From Actinomycetes bacterium (GTDB lineage Bacteria; Actinomycetota; Acidimicrobiia; Acidimicrobiales; RAAP-2): 42,792 nt of DNA. The translations under genes and the position numbers were made by a program. Location: NCBI GenBank assembly GCA_021828005.1, contig JAKATJ010000001.1, forward strand, positions 8,211-51,002, given 5' to 3'. Below the pieces are notes generated by a model. It made no database searches. It worked only from the letters and a program-made list of their open reading frames with translations, and was not told where the DNA came from. Each line of letters opens with the position of its first letter. The stretch's first letter is position 1. Below, piece by piece: positions 18,848 to 28,491 of this stretch.

Positions 18848-18985
18848 ATGCGGAACACGAAGCGTCGCCCGTCCACTCGAGTTCCTCGAGGCAACCACCC
18901 AGCGCGCATCGCGCTGAGCCCTTACCTGGTCGAGGAGATCACCTTCACGCTCGAAGAGATCCGCCGGGCACGCGACGCGGCCTGA
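18848..18985 (+). CDS. Small protein, 45 aa (MRNTKRRPSTRVPRGNHPARIALSPYLVEEITFTLEEIRRARDAA)
   Basis: ATG preceded by cagggag SD-like sequence; plausible helical C-terminus. Confidence 0.5.
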   Translation: MRNTKRRPSTRVPRGNHPARIALSPYLVEEITFTLEEIRRARDAA

Positions 18986-19025
18986 CGACAGATCCTCACC
19001 CGGTTCGGCGTCGGGTTCTGCGGCG

Positions 19026-20119
<1,094 letters not shown>

Positions 20120-20126
<7 letters not shown>

Positions 20127-20356
20127 GGAGCGCCGGTCTCTCTTCCTGCGTCGCCTCTCGTGCCGAGCAGTCTGGCGTCTTCTCGTCGCACGAGCTCGTC
20201 CAGGTACCCGCGGACAGGCTCGATCGAGAACCTGACCTTCACGACCCCTCCTTCGAAGCGGGTCGCCACGGGGAACCCGGTCTTGCGGAACATCACGAGC
20301 ATCGCGGCGTCGCCAGGAACGATCGGGCGGACGTGCACCACCTGTCCGTCACCCAT
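20120..20356 (-). CDS. 78-aa ORF resembling N- and C-terminal ends of a GNAT acetyltransferase (possible internally deleted remnant)
   Basis: QVVHVRPIVPGD (GNAT start) joined to AAMLVMFRKTGFPVATRFEGGVVKVRFSIEP (GNAT end); stop overlaps the deacetylase start. Confidence 0.55.
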
Positions 20357-20476
20357 CCGCGCGTCGCGCTCCCACCTGCCCGGGCTCTTCGAACCATCCG
20401 GAACGGGCGTTGTCACGACCGTCCGCCACGGCAGGGTGCAGGATCGCACGGACGTGGGCGCAGGAATTCTCTCGCT

Positions 20477-20920
20477 TCAGACCTTCGTGACCGGGATCTT
20501 CTTCGCCTCAGGCTCCTTCTCCGCAGGAAGCGGGATGCGGATCTCGAGCACCCCGTCCTCGTAGGTCGCCTTCACGTCGTCCCCGGACACCCCTTCGGGG
20601 AGGCGAATTGTCCGCGTCAGCTCGCCGTAACGGAACTCGGAGCGGTAATTCTGCTGGCTCTTGCGCTCGAGCTTCTCCTCCCGCTGTGCGTGGACGTGCA
20701 GCAGTCCGTCCGTCACGGTGACCTCGAGGTCCTTCGCCGGGTCGACCCCTGGCACCTCCGTGCGCAGTACGAGCGTCCCTTCTTCCCGGTACTCCTCGAG
20801 CTTGAGCCAACCGCTCTGCTCAAGGTCGAGGTCGAACATTCTGCGCCACCGCTCGGGCACCACGAACGTCGACCAGTCGGACAGCGGATGCTCCCGATGC
20901 TCCCGATGCACGATCGACAT
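20477..20920 (-). CDS. Hsp20/alpha-crystallin family small heat-shock protein
   Basis: LVLRTEVPGVDPAKDLEVTVTDGLLHVHAQREEK...YGELTRTIRLPEGVSGDDVKATYEDGVLEIRIPLP. Confidence 0.95.
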   Translation of the reverse strand: MSIVHREHREHPLSDWSTFVVPERWRRMFDLDLEQSGWLKLEEYREEGTLVLRTEVPGVDPAKDLEVTVTDGLLHVHAQREEKLERKSQQNYRSEFRYGELTRTIRLPEGVSGDDVKATYEDGVLEIRIPLPAEKEPEAKKIPVTKV

Positions 20921-21044
20921 GGCACACTCCTCTCTGCTCGTCTCCGCCTGCTTCCGATCGCCGCGCCGTCACCCTCGACCCCCTCCGCATCGCTCGGGCC
21001 CGGCGAACCTGTCTCCATGGTGGGTCGTCTTGTGACCGCGGAGC

Positions 21045-21059
21045 AGGGCCGAAAGGCTT
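21045..21059 (-). promoter_or_regulatory. Degenerate DevR-box-like site (plus strand AGGGCCGAAAGGCTT)
   Basis: One intact half site (AGGGCCGAAAG), degenerate other half; hsp20/DinB divergent intergenic region. Confidence 0.35.
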
Positions 21060-21085
21060 AGTCTCTGGCTCGAAAGGAGAGGACG

Positions 21086-21601
21086 ATGGCCTCCACTTCA
21101 GATCTCCTCGTAGACGGCTTCGGTCGGGTCCACGAGTCCGTCCACGGCGTCCTGAAGGGGCTCACGCTCGAGGCGATCACGTTCCGGCCGGACGAGGCGG
21201 CGAACCCGATCGGCTGGTTGGTCTGGCATCTCACGAGGGTCCAAGACGACCATGTGGCGGAGGTCGCGGGCATCGAGCAGCGGTGGAGCGAGGAAGGCTG
21301 GGACGCCCGGTTCGCGCTGCCCTTCGAGCAGTCGGCCACCGGCTACGGCCAGAGCGCCGCAGACGCGGGTGCGGTCGCTGTCGAAGCCCCGCTCCTGCTC
21401 GGGTATCACGACGCCGTGCACGATTCAACCGTCGCCTACGTGCGAGGGCTGGCCGATGCCGACCTCGAAAGGATCGTCGACACGCGCTGGCATCCTCATG
21501 TCACCCTTGGCGTGCGACTCGTGAGCGTCCTGGCCGACGACCTCCAGCACATCGGGCAGGCTGCGTACGTACGTGGCATCTACGAGCGCCGCGCCGGATG
21601 A
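21086..21601 (+). CDS. DinB / DUF664 family (mycothiol transferase-like) protein
   Basis: NPIGWLVWHLTRVQDDHVAEVAG...LADDLQHIGQAAYVRGIYER. Confidence 0.88.
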   Translation: MASTSDLLVDGFGRVHESVHGVLKGLTLEAITFRPDEAANPIGWLVWHLTRVQDDHVAEVAGIEQRWSEEGWDARFALPFEQSATGYGQSAADAGAVAVEAPLLLGYHDAVHDSTVAYVRGLADADLERIVDTRWHPHVTLGVRLVSVLADDLQHIGQAAYVRGIYERRAG

Positions 21602-21640
21602 CGGCGCGATGACGATGCTCCGGGGTACCGGAAGAGCCCG

Positions 21641-22747
21641 TCAGGCCGCGCTGCAGCGGTTCGGGCCGAGCTCGAGCGCCCGGACCTCTTCGCTGGACGC
21701 CGTCGTCTCGCCGGCGTTCAACCGGACGATCTCGACGTAGCTCGGTGGCCGGGGGGCGGCGCGCGTCGACGCCCACGACACGAAACGGTCCCGCTCCCAG
21801 GCGAGCTGCGGCACAGCCGCGCGCACGTCGCCAACGCGTGCGGCGACGGGGACGTCGGGCACGACCTCCACGGCGTCGCCGTAGTGCGCGGGCAGCACCC
21901 GCACGTCGTCGGGCCGGCCCGACAGCACCTTATCGAGGGAGACGAAGAGCTCCTGTGCGTACTCGCGCGCATGGTCGGCGAGGTCTGGCCGTCCGACGCC
22001 GTCGACGAAGAGCGTGTCACCGGTGAGGAGCGCCTGCCCATCGAGGTCCAGCACAACCGACCCGAGCGTGTGCCCCGGGGTGGAGAGCACCCGCACCGCC
22101 GCGCGCCCGAGCTCGAGCCGGTCGCCGTCCGCCAGCGGCGCGAAGGGGAACTCGAGCCGGTCGCGGGCGGAGAGGTGCAGCGTGGCGCGCGTCGCTGCGG
22201 CCAGCGCCCTGGCGCCGCTCACATGGTCCGCGTGGAGATGCGTGTCGACCACTCGGGTGACTCGCCAGCCGTTGTCCCTCACGACGTCGAGGGCGTGTGC
22301 GATCTCCGTCGACGGATCGACGACCAGCGCGTCGCCACCCGACGCCACGACGTACGACAGGCAGCCCTTCCCGCGGCGACGGATCTGCACGACGCTGAAC
22401 GGCCCGGCCTCCAACGACGCCATGTCGTAGACGCCGGCCCAGGCGAGCATCCCGCCGACGAGGTTGGCGGCATCGACCCCGGCGGCCCGAAGAACGCCGA
22501 CGGCCCTTGCAGACCGCTCCCCGCCGGCGCACACGACGACGACGCGGCGATCGCTCTCGACGGCCGGGAGCCGGTGCCCGAGGGTAGCGAGCGGAACGTT
22601 CCGGGCCCCGGGGATCGCCCATTCCGCGAACTCGTCGGGCTCGCGCACGTCGACGAGGACCGGTGCGCGTTCGGTGCCGAGCACCGCGGCAAGCTCGACC
22701 GGCGAGACCTCCGCGGACATCGAACCGCTGCTGGTCGCCTGGCTCAT
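21641..22747 (-). CDS. Rhodanese-MBL fold fusion protein (persulfide dioxygenase-like)
   Basis: N-terminal rhodanese (VLVDVREPDEFAEWAIPGARNVPL, VVCAGGERSARA), then MBL (THLHADHVSGARAL, STPGHTLGSV, LLTGDTLFVDGVGRPDL). Confidence 0.9.
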   Translation of the reverse strand: MSQATSSGSMSAEVSPVELAAVLGTERAPVLVDVREPDEFAEWAIPGARNVPLATLGHRLPAVESDRRVVVVCAGGERSARAVGVLRAAGVDAANLVGGMLAWAGVYDMASLEAGPFSVVQIRRRGKGCLSYVVASGGDALVVDPSTEIAHALDVVRDNGWRVTRVVDTHLHADHVSGARALAAATRATLHLSARDRLEFPFAPLADGDRLELGRAAVRVLSTPGHTLGSVVLDLDGQALLTGDTLFVDGVGRPDLADHAREYAQELFVSLDKVLSGRPDDVRVLPAHYGDAVEVVPDVPVAARVGDVRAAVPQLAWERDRFVSWASTRAAPRPPSYVEIVRLNAGETTASSEEVRALELGPNRCSAA

Positions 22748-22788
22748 CGCGCTCCTTTCTGCCACGCCACAAGACATCCGTCGGCGCC

Positions 22789-22826
22789 CGAGAGCCTCGG
22801 GCGTGACCGAGAGCCTAGGGCGTGAC
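22789..22826. repeat. 19-bp tandem direct repeat in a divergent intergenic region
   Basis: cgagagcctcgggcgtgac / cgagagcctagggcgtgac (18/19 identical). Confidence 0.92.
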
Positions 22827-22877
22827 CGGGCCACGTCGGGCTCTGGCTCGCCGGCGACGAGCCTGCCTGGTTGACCG

Positions 22878-24134
22878 ATGTGCTGCAATGAGACGGTGAG
22901 CACGGCACGCCGCCTCCGGCGCGACCCACCTGCAGTGCTCGTGCACGTGCGGCGCTCGTGCGTGTCCGTTCCGGTCGCCCTGGCCGCCCTCGCGCTCGCT
23001 GCGTGCACCGCGGCGCCGCACGGGTCGGGGGCGCCCACGTCCTCACCGTCGGCTCCCCGCGCCGCGACGGCCCCCACGGGCGCACCCCCTACGGCCTCGA
23101 CCAGCGCGCCCAGCGCCCCGTGCGTCGCTCCCCCCGCGAGCTGGCCCCTGACGCGGCTCGCCGATGAGCTCCTCATGGTGGTCGGCGAGCTCACACTCGC
23201 ACGAGCGCTCGAACCGGAAGCAAGAGCAGGCGTCGGCGGCTTCGTGCTCATGGGGGAGCCGGCAGCGGCGACGGGCCCGGCGCTGCGGACCGCCCTGTCG
23301 GATCTCGTCTCCGCGGCAGCGGCTGCTGGCCGGGTGGGGCCGTGGTTGTCCACGGACACAGAAGGGGGTCCGGTCTCGCGCCTCGCGAACATCCTCGGCA
23401 CGATCCCTTCCGCACGTGAGATGGCTACTGAGTGGACGCCCGAGGAGGTCGAGTCCGCGATGAGAGCCCGCGGAGCGGCGCTCCGCGGGCTCGGCATCAC
23501 GATGGACCTCGCACCGGTGCTGGACACCGCGCCACCGACAGATCCTGTGGCCGACGAGTCGCAACGCTCGTTCAGCGGCACACCGGCGGTCGTCGCCGCC
23601 TACGGCATCGCGTACGCGGCAGGGCTGCGCGCCGGCGGCGTCGTGGCGGTTGGCAAGCACTTCCCGGGGCTCGGGCACGCCTCGGCCGACACGGACACAG
23701 GGCCTGCCACCGACGCCCCGCTCGCCGAGCTGCGAGGCACCGATCTCGTCCCATTCGCCCGCGCGGTCTCCTCGGGCATTCCGGCCGTCATGGTCGGGCA
23801 CCCGATCGTGCCGGGCCTCACGGGGGGCCTTCCGGCAAGCCTCTCCCCCGCCACCTACGTCCTGTTGCGGAAGACACTCCACTTCGACGGCGTCGCGATG
23901 ACCGATGCGCTGAGCGCCGGCGCGATCTCCGCTGCGGGGTACAGCGAGGCCACCGCGGCAGTGGCCGCGGTGCGCGCGGGCGCCGACATGGCGATGGTGG
24001 ATGCGTCCACATGGGAGCCCGTCGTCGGCGCGTTGGTCCACGCCCTCTCGCAGGACGCGATCCCCCGCGCCCAGGCGGATGCGTCGGTGGCCCGCGTGCT
24101 GGCGGCCAAGGGCGTCGCGGTCTGCCCTGACTGA
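22878..24134 (+). CDS. Glycoside hydrolase family 3 (NagZ-like beta-N-acetylhexosaminidase), putative lipoprotein
   Basis: Lipobox LALAAC; TEGGPVSRL; LAPVLDTAP; GVVAVGKHFPGLGHASADTD; FDGVAMTDALSAGAI. Confidence 0.88.
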   Translation: MCCNETVSTARRLRRDPPAVLVHVRRSCVSVPVALAALALAACTAAPHGSGAPTSSPSAPRAATAPTGAPPTASTSAPSAPCVAPPASWPLTRLADELLMVVGELTLARALEPEARAGVGGFVLMGEPAAATGPALRTALSDLVSAAAAAGRVGPWLSTDTEGGPVSRLANILGTIPSAREMATEWTPEEVESAMRARGAALRGLGITMDLAPVLDTAPPTDPVADESQRSFSGTPAVVAAYGIAYAAGLRAGGVVAVGKHFPGLGHASADTDTGPATDAPLAELRGTDLVPFARAVSSGIPAVMVGHPIVPGLTGGLPASLSPATYVLLRKTLHFDGVAMTDALSAGAISAAGYSEATAAVAAVRAGADMAMVDASTWEPVVGALVHALSQDAIPRAQADASVARVLAAKGVAVCPD

Positions 24135-24156
24135 CGGCGCCGGGCCGGCCCCATAC

Positions 24157-24170
24157 GGGACCATCGGCCC
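24157..24170 (+). promoter_or_regulatory. DevR/DosR-box-like site GGGACCATCGGCCC
   Basis: Exact GGGAC-N4-GGCCC in the intergenic region upstream of the 24358..24855 lipoprotein. Confidence 0.6.
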
Positions 24171-24357
24171 TGGGGATCCGAAGGCACGACGGCCACTGTC
24201 GATGCGGAGGTCAGCGCCCATGACGATCGTGCCCGACTGCGTCGTCTCGGGGCGGCTCGCCGGGCGGCAGCTGACCGCGGACCCCGTTGCCGGCTTGGAC
24301 CCGAGCCGGGCCACGGACCGTCCGAGACCGCACCGGCGGGAGCCGAGGAGGGACATC

Positions 24358-24855
24358 GTGCGACCGGGACTCCCAACCTTTCTCGTCCTCAGCCTGGTGC
24401 TCGCCGTGCTCGCGGGCGCTTGCGGCTCGGGCGCTCCGGCGCAACCCCAGGCGAGGATGAGGAGCGAGATCGGGCGCGCCTACGCGACCCTGTTCGACTT
24501 CGCCGACCATGACGTGAAGACGAAGATGGCGGTCATCCAAGACGGGACGGTCCTCCACTCGGCCATCACCGAGGCCCTGTCGTCCCCTCTGGCGGCGAAG
24601 GCCACCGGCGCGAAGGTCATGGCGGTGAAGCTGCTCCCCAAGGCCCGCTGCGACGAGGCGGTCCTGCCCTCACCGTGCGCGCGGGTCACCTACGACCTCC
24701 TCGGCCCCTCCGGTCGGCCGCTCTTCACCACCCCCTCGACCGGCTACGCAGTGGAGGTCCGTGACCGGTGGCTCGTGGCGACGTCGACGATCTGCGGCTT
24801 GCTCGGGCTCTTCTACTCCGCGTCCGGGCGTCCGGGTCGACCACCCGGCTGCTGA
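24358..24855 (+). CDS. Hypothetical lipoprotein
   Basis: VRPGLPTFLVLSLVLAVLAGACGSG (lipobox LAGAC), AYATLFDFADHDVKTKMAVIQDGTVLHSAITEAL. GTG start; an alternative in-frame ATG is at 24220. Confidence 0.75.
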   Translation: MRPGLPTFLVLSLVLAVLAGACGSGAPAQPQARMRSEIGRAYATLFDFADHDVKTKMAVIQDGTVLHSAITEALSSPLAAKATGAKVMAVKLLPKARCDEAVLPSPCARVTYDLLGPSGRPLFTTPSTGYAVEVRDRWLVATSTICGLLGLFYSASGRPGRPPGC

Positions 24856-25691
24856 GGTGACCGATGTTGCGCGGACGACGAAGCTGCGCCGGCCACCGGG
24901 GCGCGCTGCGGCAGGAGACGGGCCACCACCGGCAGGACCTCGGCCACCGACCCCTCCGCCGCGACTCGGCCTCGCACGAGCACCACGGCGCGATCGGCCA
25001 TGGCGAGCACCCGGTCGACATGCTGCTCGACGACGAGCAACGAGGTGCCCGCGTCCCGGACCGCTCGCAACGCGCCGAACACCTCGTCGACGACAGCTGG
25101 CGCGAGGCCGAGCGACAGCTCGTCGACCACCAGAAGGCGCGCCGGCACGGCCAGCACCTTTGCGAGGCTCAGCATGCGCTGCTCTCCGCCTGACAACGTG
25201 CCGGCCAGCTGGTGCCGCCGCTCTGCGAGCCGGCCGAAGGCGCCGAACGCCCTGTCGAGGGCACCTTTCGACCGGCGTCGCCCGAGCAGGGCGCGAGCCG
25301 CCAGCTCCAGGTTCTCCTCGACCGTCAGCGACGCCAGGACCGAGCGACCTTCCGGCGCATGGGCGATGCCCGCTCGCGCAATGCGCCACGCCGGCCAGCG
25401 AGTGATCTCGCTCCCGGCGAGCCAGACGGAGCCGGCCTTCGCCCGCACCAAGCCCGAGACCACCCTGGCGACGGTGGACTTTCCCGCTCCGTTCGAGCCC
25501 ACGAGGGCGACGACCGAACCCTCGGGCACGGTGAACGACACCCCGAACAACGCGCGGTACGGGCCGTAGGACGCCTCGACGCGACGGAGCTCGAGGAGCG
25601 GCCGTCCGTCAGCCAGGCTGCGCGCGCCCTGGGCAACCGCGGTCGCGTCGATCCCCGGCCCCGCGTCGATCCCCGTCACCACGGCGCTCAC
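24813..25691 (-). CDS. livF: Branched-chain amino acid-type ABC transporter ATP-binding protein (LivF-like)
   Basis: VALVGSNGAGKSTVARVVSGL, HAPEGRSVLASLTVEENL, LSGGEQRMLSLAKVL; GTG start overlaps the LivG stop. Confidence 0.9.
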   Translation of the reverse strand: MSAVVTGIDAGPGIDATAVAQGARSLADGRPLLELRRVEASYGPYRALFGVSFTVPEGSVVALVGSNGAGKSTVARVVSGLVRAKAGSVWLAGSEITRWPAWRIARAGIAHAPEGRSVLASLTVEENLELAARALLGRRRSKGALDRAFGAFGRLAERRHQLAGTLSGGEQRMLSLAKVLAVPARLLVVDELSLGLAPAVVDEVFGALRAVRDAGTSLLVVEQHVDRVLAMADRAVVLVRGRVAAEGSVAEVLPVVARLLPQRAPVAGAASSSAQHRSPQQPGGRPGRPDAE

Positions 25692-26440
25692 CGGCCCGAA
25701 CCGAGGTAGGCCCTGCGCACCGCGCCATCGGCCAGCACCGCGTCGACCGGGCCGTCCGCGATCACCCTGCCCACGTCCAGCACCACGAGCCGGTCCACCA
25801 CTGCGGTGACCAAGTCCAGGTCGTGCTCGACCAGGGCCACGGCCACGCCTCGCTCGCGACGGACCCGCCCGAGCACCGACACCAGAATGGTGCGCTCCCC
25901 GTCGTCGAGCCCCGACGACGGCTCGTCCAGCATGAGGAGCTTGGGCGGGCCGACGAGCGCACGCGCGAGCTCGACCAGCCGGCACCGCCCGAGGTTGAGC
26001 GCCTCGACCGGCACGTCCGCCACGTCGCCCAGCCCGACGAGCTCGAGCAGGTCGTCGGCCTCGCGTCGCTCGCGCGGCGCCGGCCGGCCCAGCCCGACCA
26101 CGTCCTTCCACAAGCGTCCACCGCCGCCCCGGACCCTCTCGGTTACGAGGAGGTGCTCGCGCGGCGTCATGCCGCCGAACAGCTCGAGGCGCTGGAACGT
26201 CCTCCCGATGCCGAGCAACCCCCGGCGAAAGGTCGGCAAACGGTCGATGCGTCTGCCGTCGAAAGCGATCCAGCCGGCGTCTGGCTCCACGACCCCGAGG
26301 ATGCAGTCGAACAGCGTCGTCTTGCCTGCGCCGTTCGGTCCGACGACGCCGACCGATCCGCCGGCGTCGATGCGCAGCGACACGTCCGAGAGCGCGACGA
26401 CGCGGCCGAACCGCTTGGTGAGGCCCGCCGTCTCGAGCAT
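25688..26440 (-). CDS. livG: Branched-chain amino acid-type ABC transporter ATP-binding protein (LivG-like)
   Basis: VVGPNGAGKTTLFDCILG, GIGRTFQRLELFGGMT, LLMLDEPSSGLDD. Confidence 0.9.
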   Translation of the reverse strand: MLETAGLTKRFGRVVALSDVSLRIDAGGSVGVVGPNGAGKTTLFDCILGVVEPDAGWIAFDGRRIDRLPTFRRGLLGIGRTFQRLELFGGMTPREHLLVTERVRGGGGRLWKDVVGLGRPAPRERREADDLLELVGLGDVADVPVEALNLGRCRLVELARALVGPPKLLMLDEPSSGLDDGERTILVSVLGRVRRERGVAVALVEHDLDLVTAVVDRLVVLDVGRVIADGPVDAVLADGAVRRAYLGSGR

Positions 26441-26448
26441 GGCCGCGG

Positions 26449-28470
26449 TCACCGCCGATCGCCCCCATGCAGGTGCGGGCGCAGGTGTGGGCGCAGGTGC
26501 CCGTGGCGCTGCCCGGTGGCGGCGCCGGAGGGGCCGGCATACGTGGGCTCTGCCCGCTGGAGGTGGCGGGTCAGCTGCTCCGCCCGGTCGAGCACCCAGG
26601 CCTTGCCGTAGGCGACCACGCCCTCGGGATGGCGGACATAGGTGAGCGCCGCCAACGCGAAGACGAGCGCGAGCAGCGAGCTGAACCGGCTCGACAGCGT
26701 GCTGGTGAGCTGCATGAGCACCGCGTAGAGGACGCCGGCCTCCAGCGCGCCGGCGACCGAGTACACGCCGACGGCGGCCACCACGACGACGTAGACGAGC
26801 GAGAACTGGTAGTTGAAGTCGTTCACGGAGATCGACTGCTGCAAGGACGCGTACAGGGCGCCGCCGATCCCGGCGATGGCCGCCGACAGCGTGAACGCCA
26901 CGACACGCAGCCGCCGCATGTCGATCCCGATGGCCGCCGATCCCCGCTCCGAGCCGCGAAGCGCGGCGAGCTCCCGGCCGATCGTCCCCCCCTGGACCAG
27001 CTTCACCGCCCCGGCCAGCAGGACCAGGAAGGCCAGGACCAGCCAGAAGAAGGCACCGTTGCCGGCGAAGCTGACGGTGCCCACCTGCGGGCGCGGCACT
27101 GTGAGGCCCGTCGCGCCGTTGCCGGACCATGGGTAGAGGAACAGGACGTTTGTCGCCAGCAGGGCGAACGAAAGCGTGAGGAGGCCGACCGCGATGCCCC
27201 CGAGACGCAGGGCCGGCAGCGCGACCACGGCGCCGAGCGCGGCGGCCAACAGCCCGCCGAGCAGGACGGCGGCGAGGACCGGCACCGCGTGCATGGCCAG
27301 CTGGCCGGCGGTGAAGGCGCCCGCGCCGGCGAACGCTGCCTGGCCGAGGGAGATCTGGCCGCCCATCCCGGTGAGCAGGGTGATGGAGAGGAAGACGATC
27401 GAGAGGACGGTGCCGAGGGTGAAGACGAACTCCCAGCTGCCCGGGACGAGGACCACGGTCGTGGCCACGAGCATGCCCGCGACGAGCACGCTGAACGCCC
27501 GGCTGCCCACGGCGACCTGGGTCATGCGCGCCGGGGCCCGGAAGGCGAGAGCCGGCGGGTCGCAACTGGCGAGCGGGTCCCGCGCGGCGGGCTGGCGCAG
27601 GGTCCGGCGGGCGACGAGCGCGATCGCCAGGACCACGAACGGGAACGCCGGGCGCAGACCCGACGACAGGATCGTCCCCGAGGGCAGGTAGCCGGCGAGG
27701 AGCTGCTGGGCGATCCCGAGCCCGATCGCTCCGGCCAACACGAGCGGCAGGCTCTCGAAGCCGCCGATGGCCGCGGCGGCGATGGCGGCGACGAGCAGGG
27801 CCGTGAAGTTGGGAGCGCTCACGGTAGCGAAGAGCGGGGCGAGGAGCACCCCGGCCAGCCCCGCGAAGAGGCTGGAGAGCACCCAAGCCGTGGCGCTCGT
27901 GCGGTCGGCCCGCACGCCGGACAGCTCCGCCATCCGTGGGCTCTCCACCACGGCCCGCATGCGCAACCCGAGGCCGCTCGAGCGAAGCACCAGCGCGAAC
28001 AGCCCGACCACCACCACGGTGATCACCGTGGTGGACAGCTCCCCGCCGCTCACCGGGGTGCTGCCAAGGCGGAAGTAGATCTTCCAGGTCTGCAGCACGA
28101 GCGAGGACGGGAGGCGTGTCGAGGTCCCGATGATCATCTGCGTGACGCTCGGGATGGCGATGAGGAGACCGAGGGCCGGGACGAGCTTGACCAGCGGCCC
28201 GGCCGTGCGCGTGTAGCGGAAGAGGAGCCGCTCCATGGCGAGCCCGATGGCGGGGCTGGCGACCAGGACCGCGACGACGAAGGCAGCCCACGCCGGCCAG
28301 GCGTCGTGCACGGCGATCGAGAAGATGATCGCCGAGACGTATGCCTGGGCGCCGAAGGCGAGGTTGAACACGCCCGACGCCCGGTAGGTGAGCACCAGCC
28401 CGGCCCCCATGAGCGCGTAGGCGCATCCGTAGGGGATGCCGGGGAGGAGGAACGAGAGGAAAAGCGCCAC
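26449..28470 (-). CDS. Fused LivH-LivM ABC transporter permease
   Basis: 673 aa; LivH half (GIPYGCAYALMGAGLVLTYRASGVFNLAFGAQAY) and LivM half (LLTGMGGQISLGQAAFAGAGAF); His-rich C-terminal tail. Confidence 0.92.
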   Translation of the reverse strand: MALFLSFLLPGIPYGCAYALMGAGLVLTYRASGVFNLAFGAQAYVSAIIFSIAVHDAWPAWAAFVVAVLVASPAIGLAMERLLFRYTRTAGPLVKLVPALGLLIAIPSVTQMIIGTSTRLPSSLVLQTWKIYFRLGSTPVSGGELSTTVITVVVVGLFALVLRSSGLGLRMRAVVESPRMAELSGVRADRTSATAWVLSSLFAGLAGVLLAPLFATVSAPNFTALLVAAIAAAAIGGFESLPLVLAGAIGLGIAQQLLAGYLPSGTILSSGLRPAFPFVVLAIALVARRTLRQPAARDPLASCDPPALAFRAPARMTQVAVGSRAFSVLVAGMLVATTVVLVPGSWEFVFTLGTVLSIVFLSITLLTGMGGQISLGQAAFAGAGAFTAGQLAMHAVPVLAAVLLGGLLAAALGAVVALPALRLGGIAVGLLTLSFALLATNVLFLYPWSGNGATGLTVPRPQVGTVSFAGNGAFFWLVLAFLVLLAGAVKLVQGGTIGRELAALRGSERGSAAIGIDMRRLRVVAFTLSAAIAGIGGALYASLQQSISVNDFNYQFSLVYVVVVAAVGVYSVAGALEAGVLYAVLMQLTSTLSSRFSSLLALVFALAALTYVRHPEGVVAYGKAWVLDRAEQLTRHLQRAEPTYAGPSGAATGQRHGHLRPHLRPHLHGGDRR

Positions 28471-28491
28471 GACGTGCCCGCGCTCTTCTGA

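Noticed and set aside
26467-28491. 674-aa plus-strand ORF
   Set aside because: Antisense to the LivHM permease; low-complexity charged translation (EDREQRAEPARQRAG...), no domain motifs.
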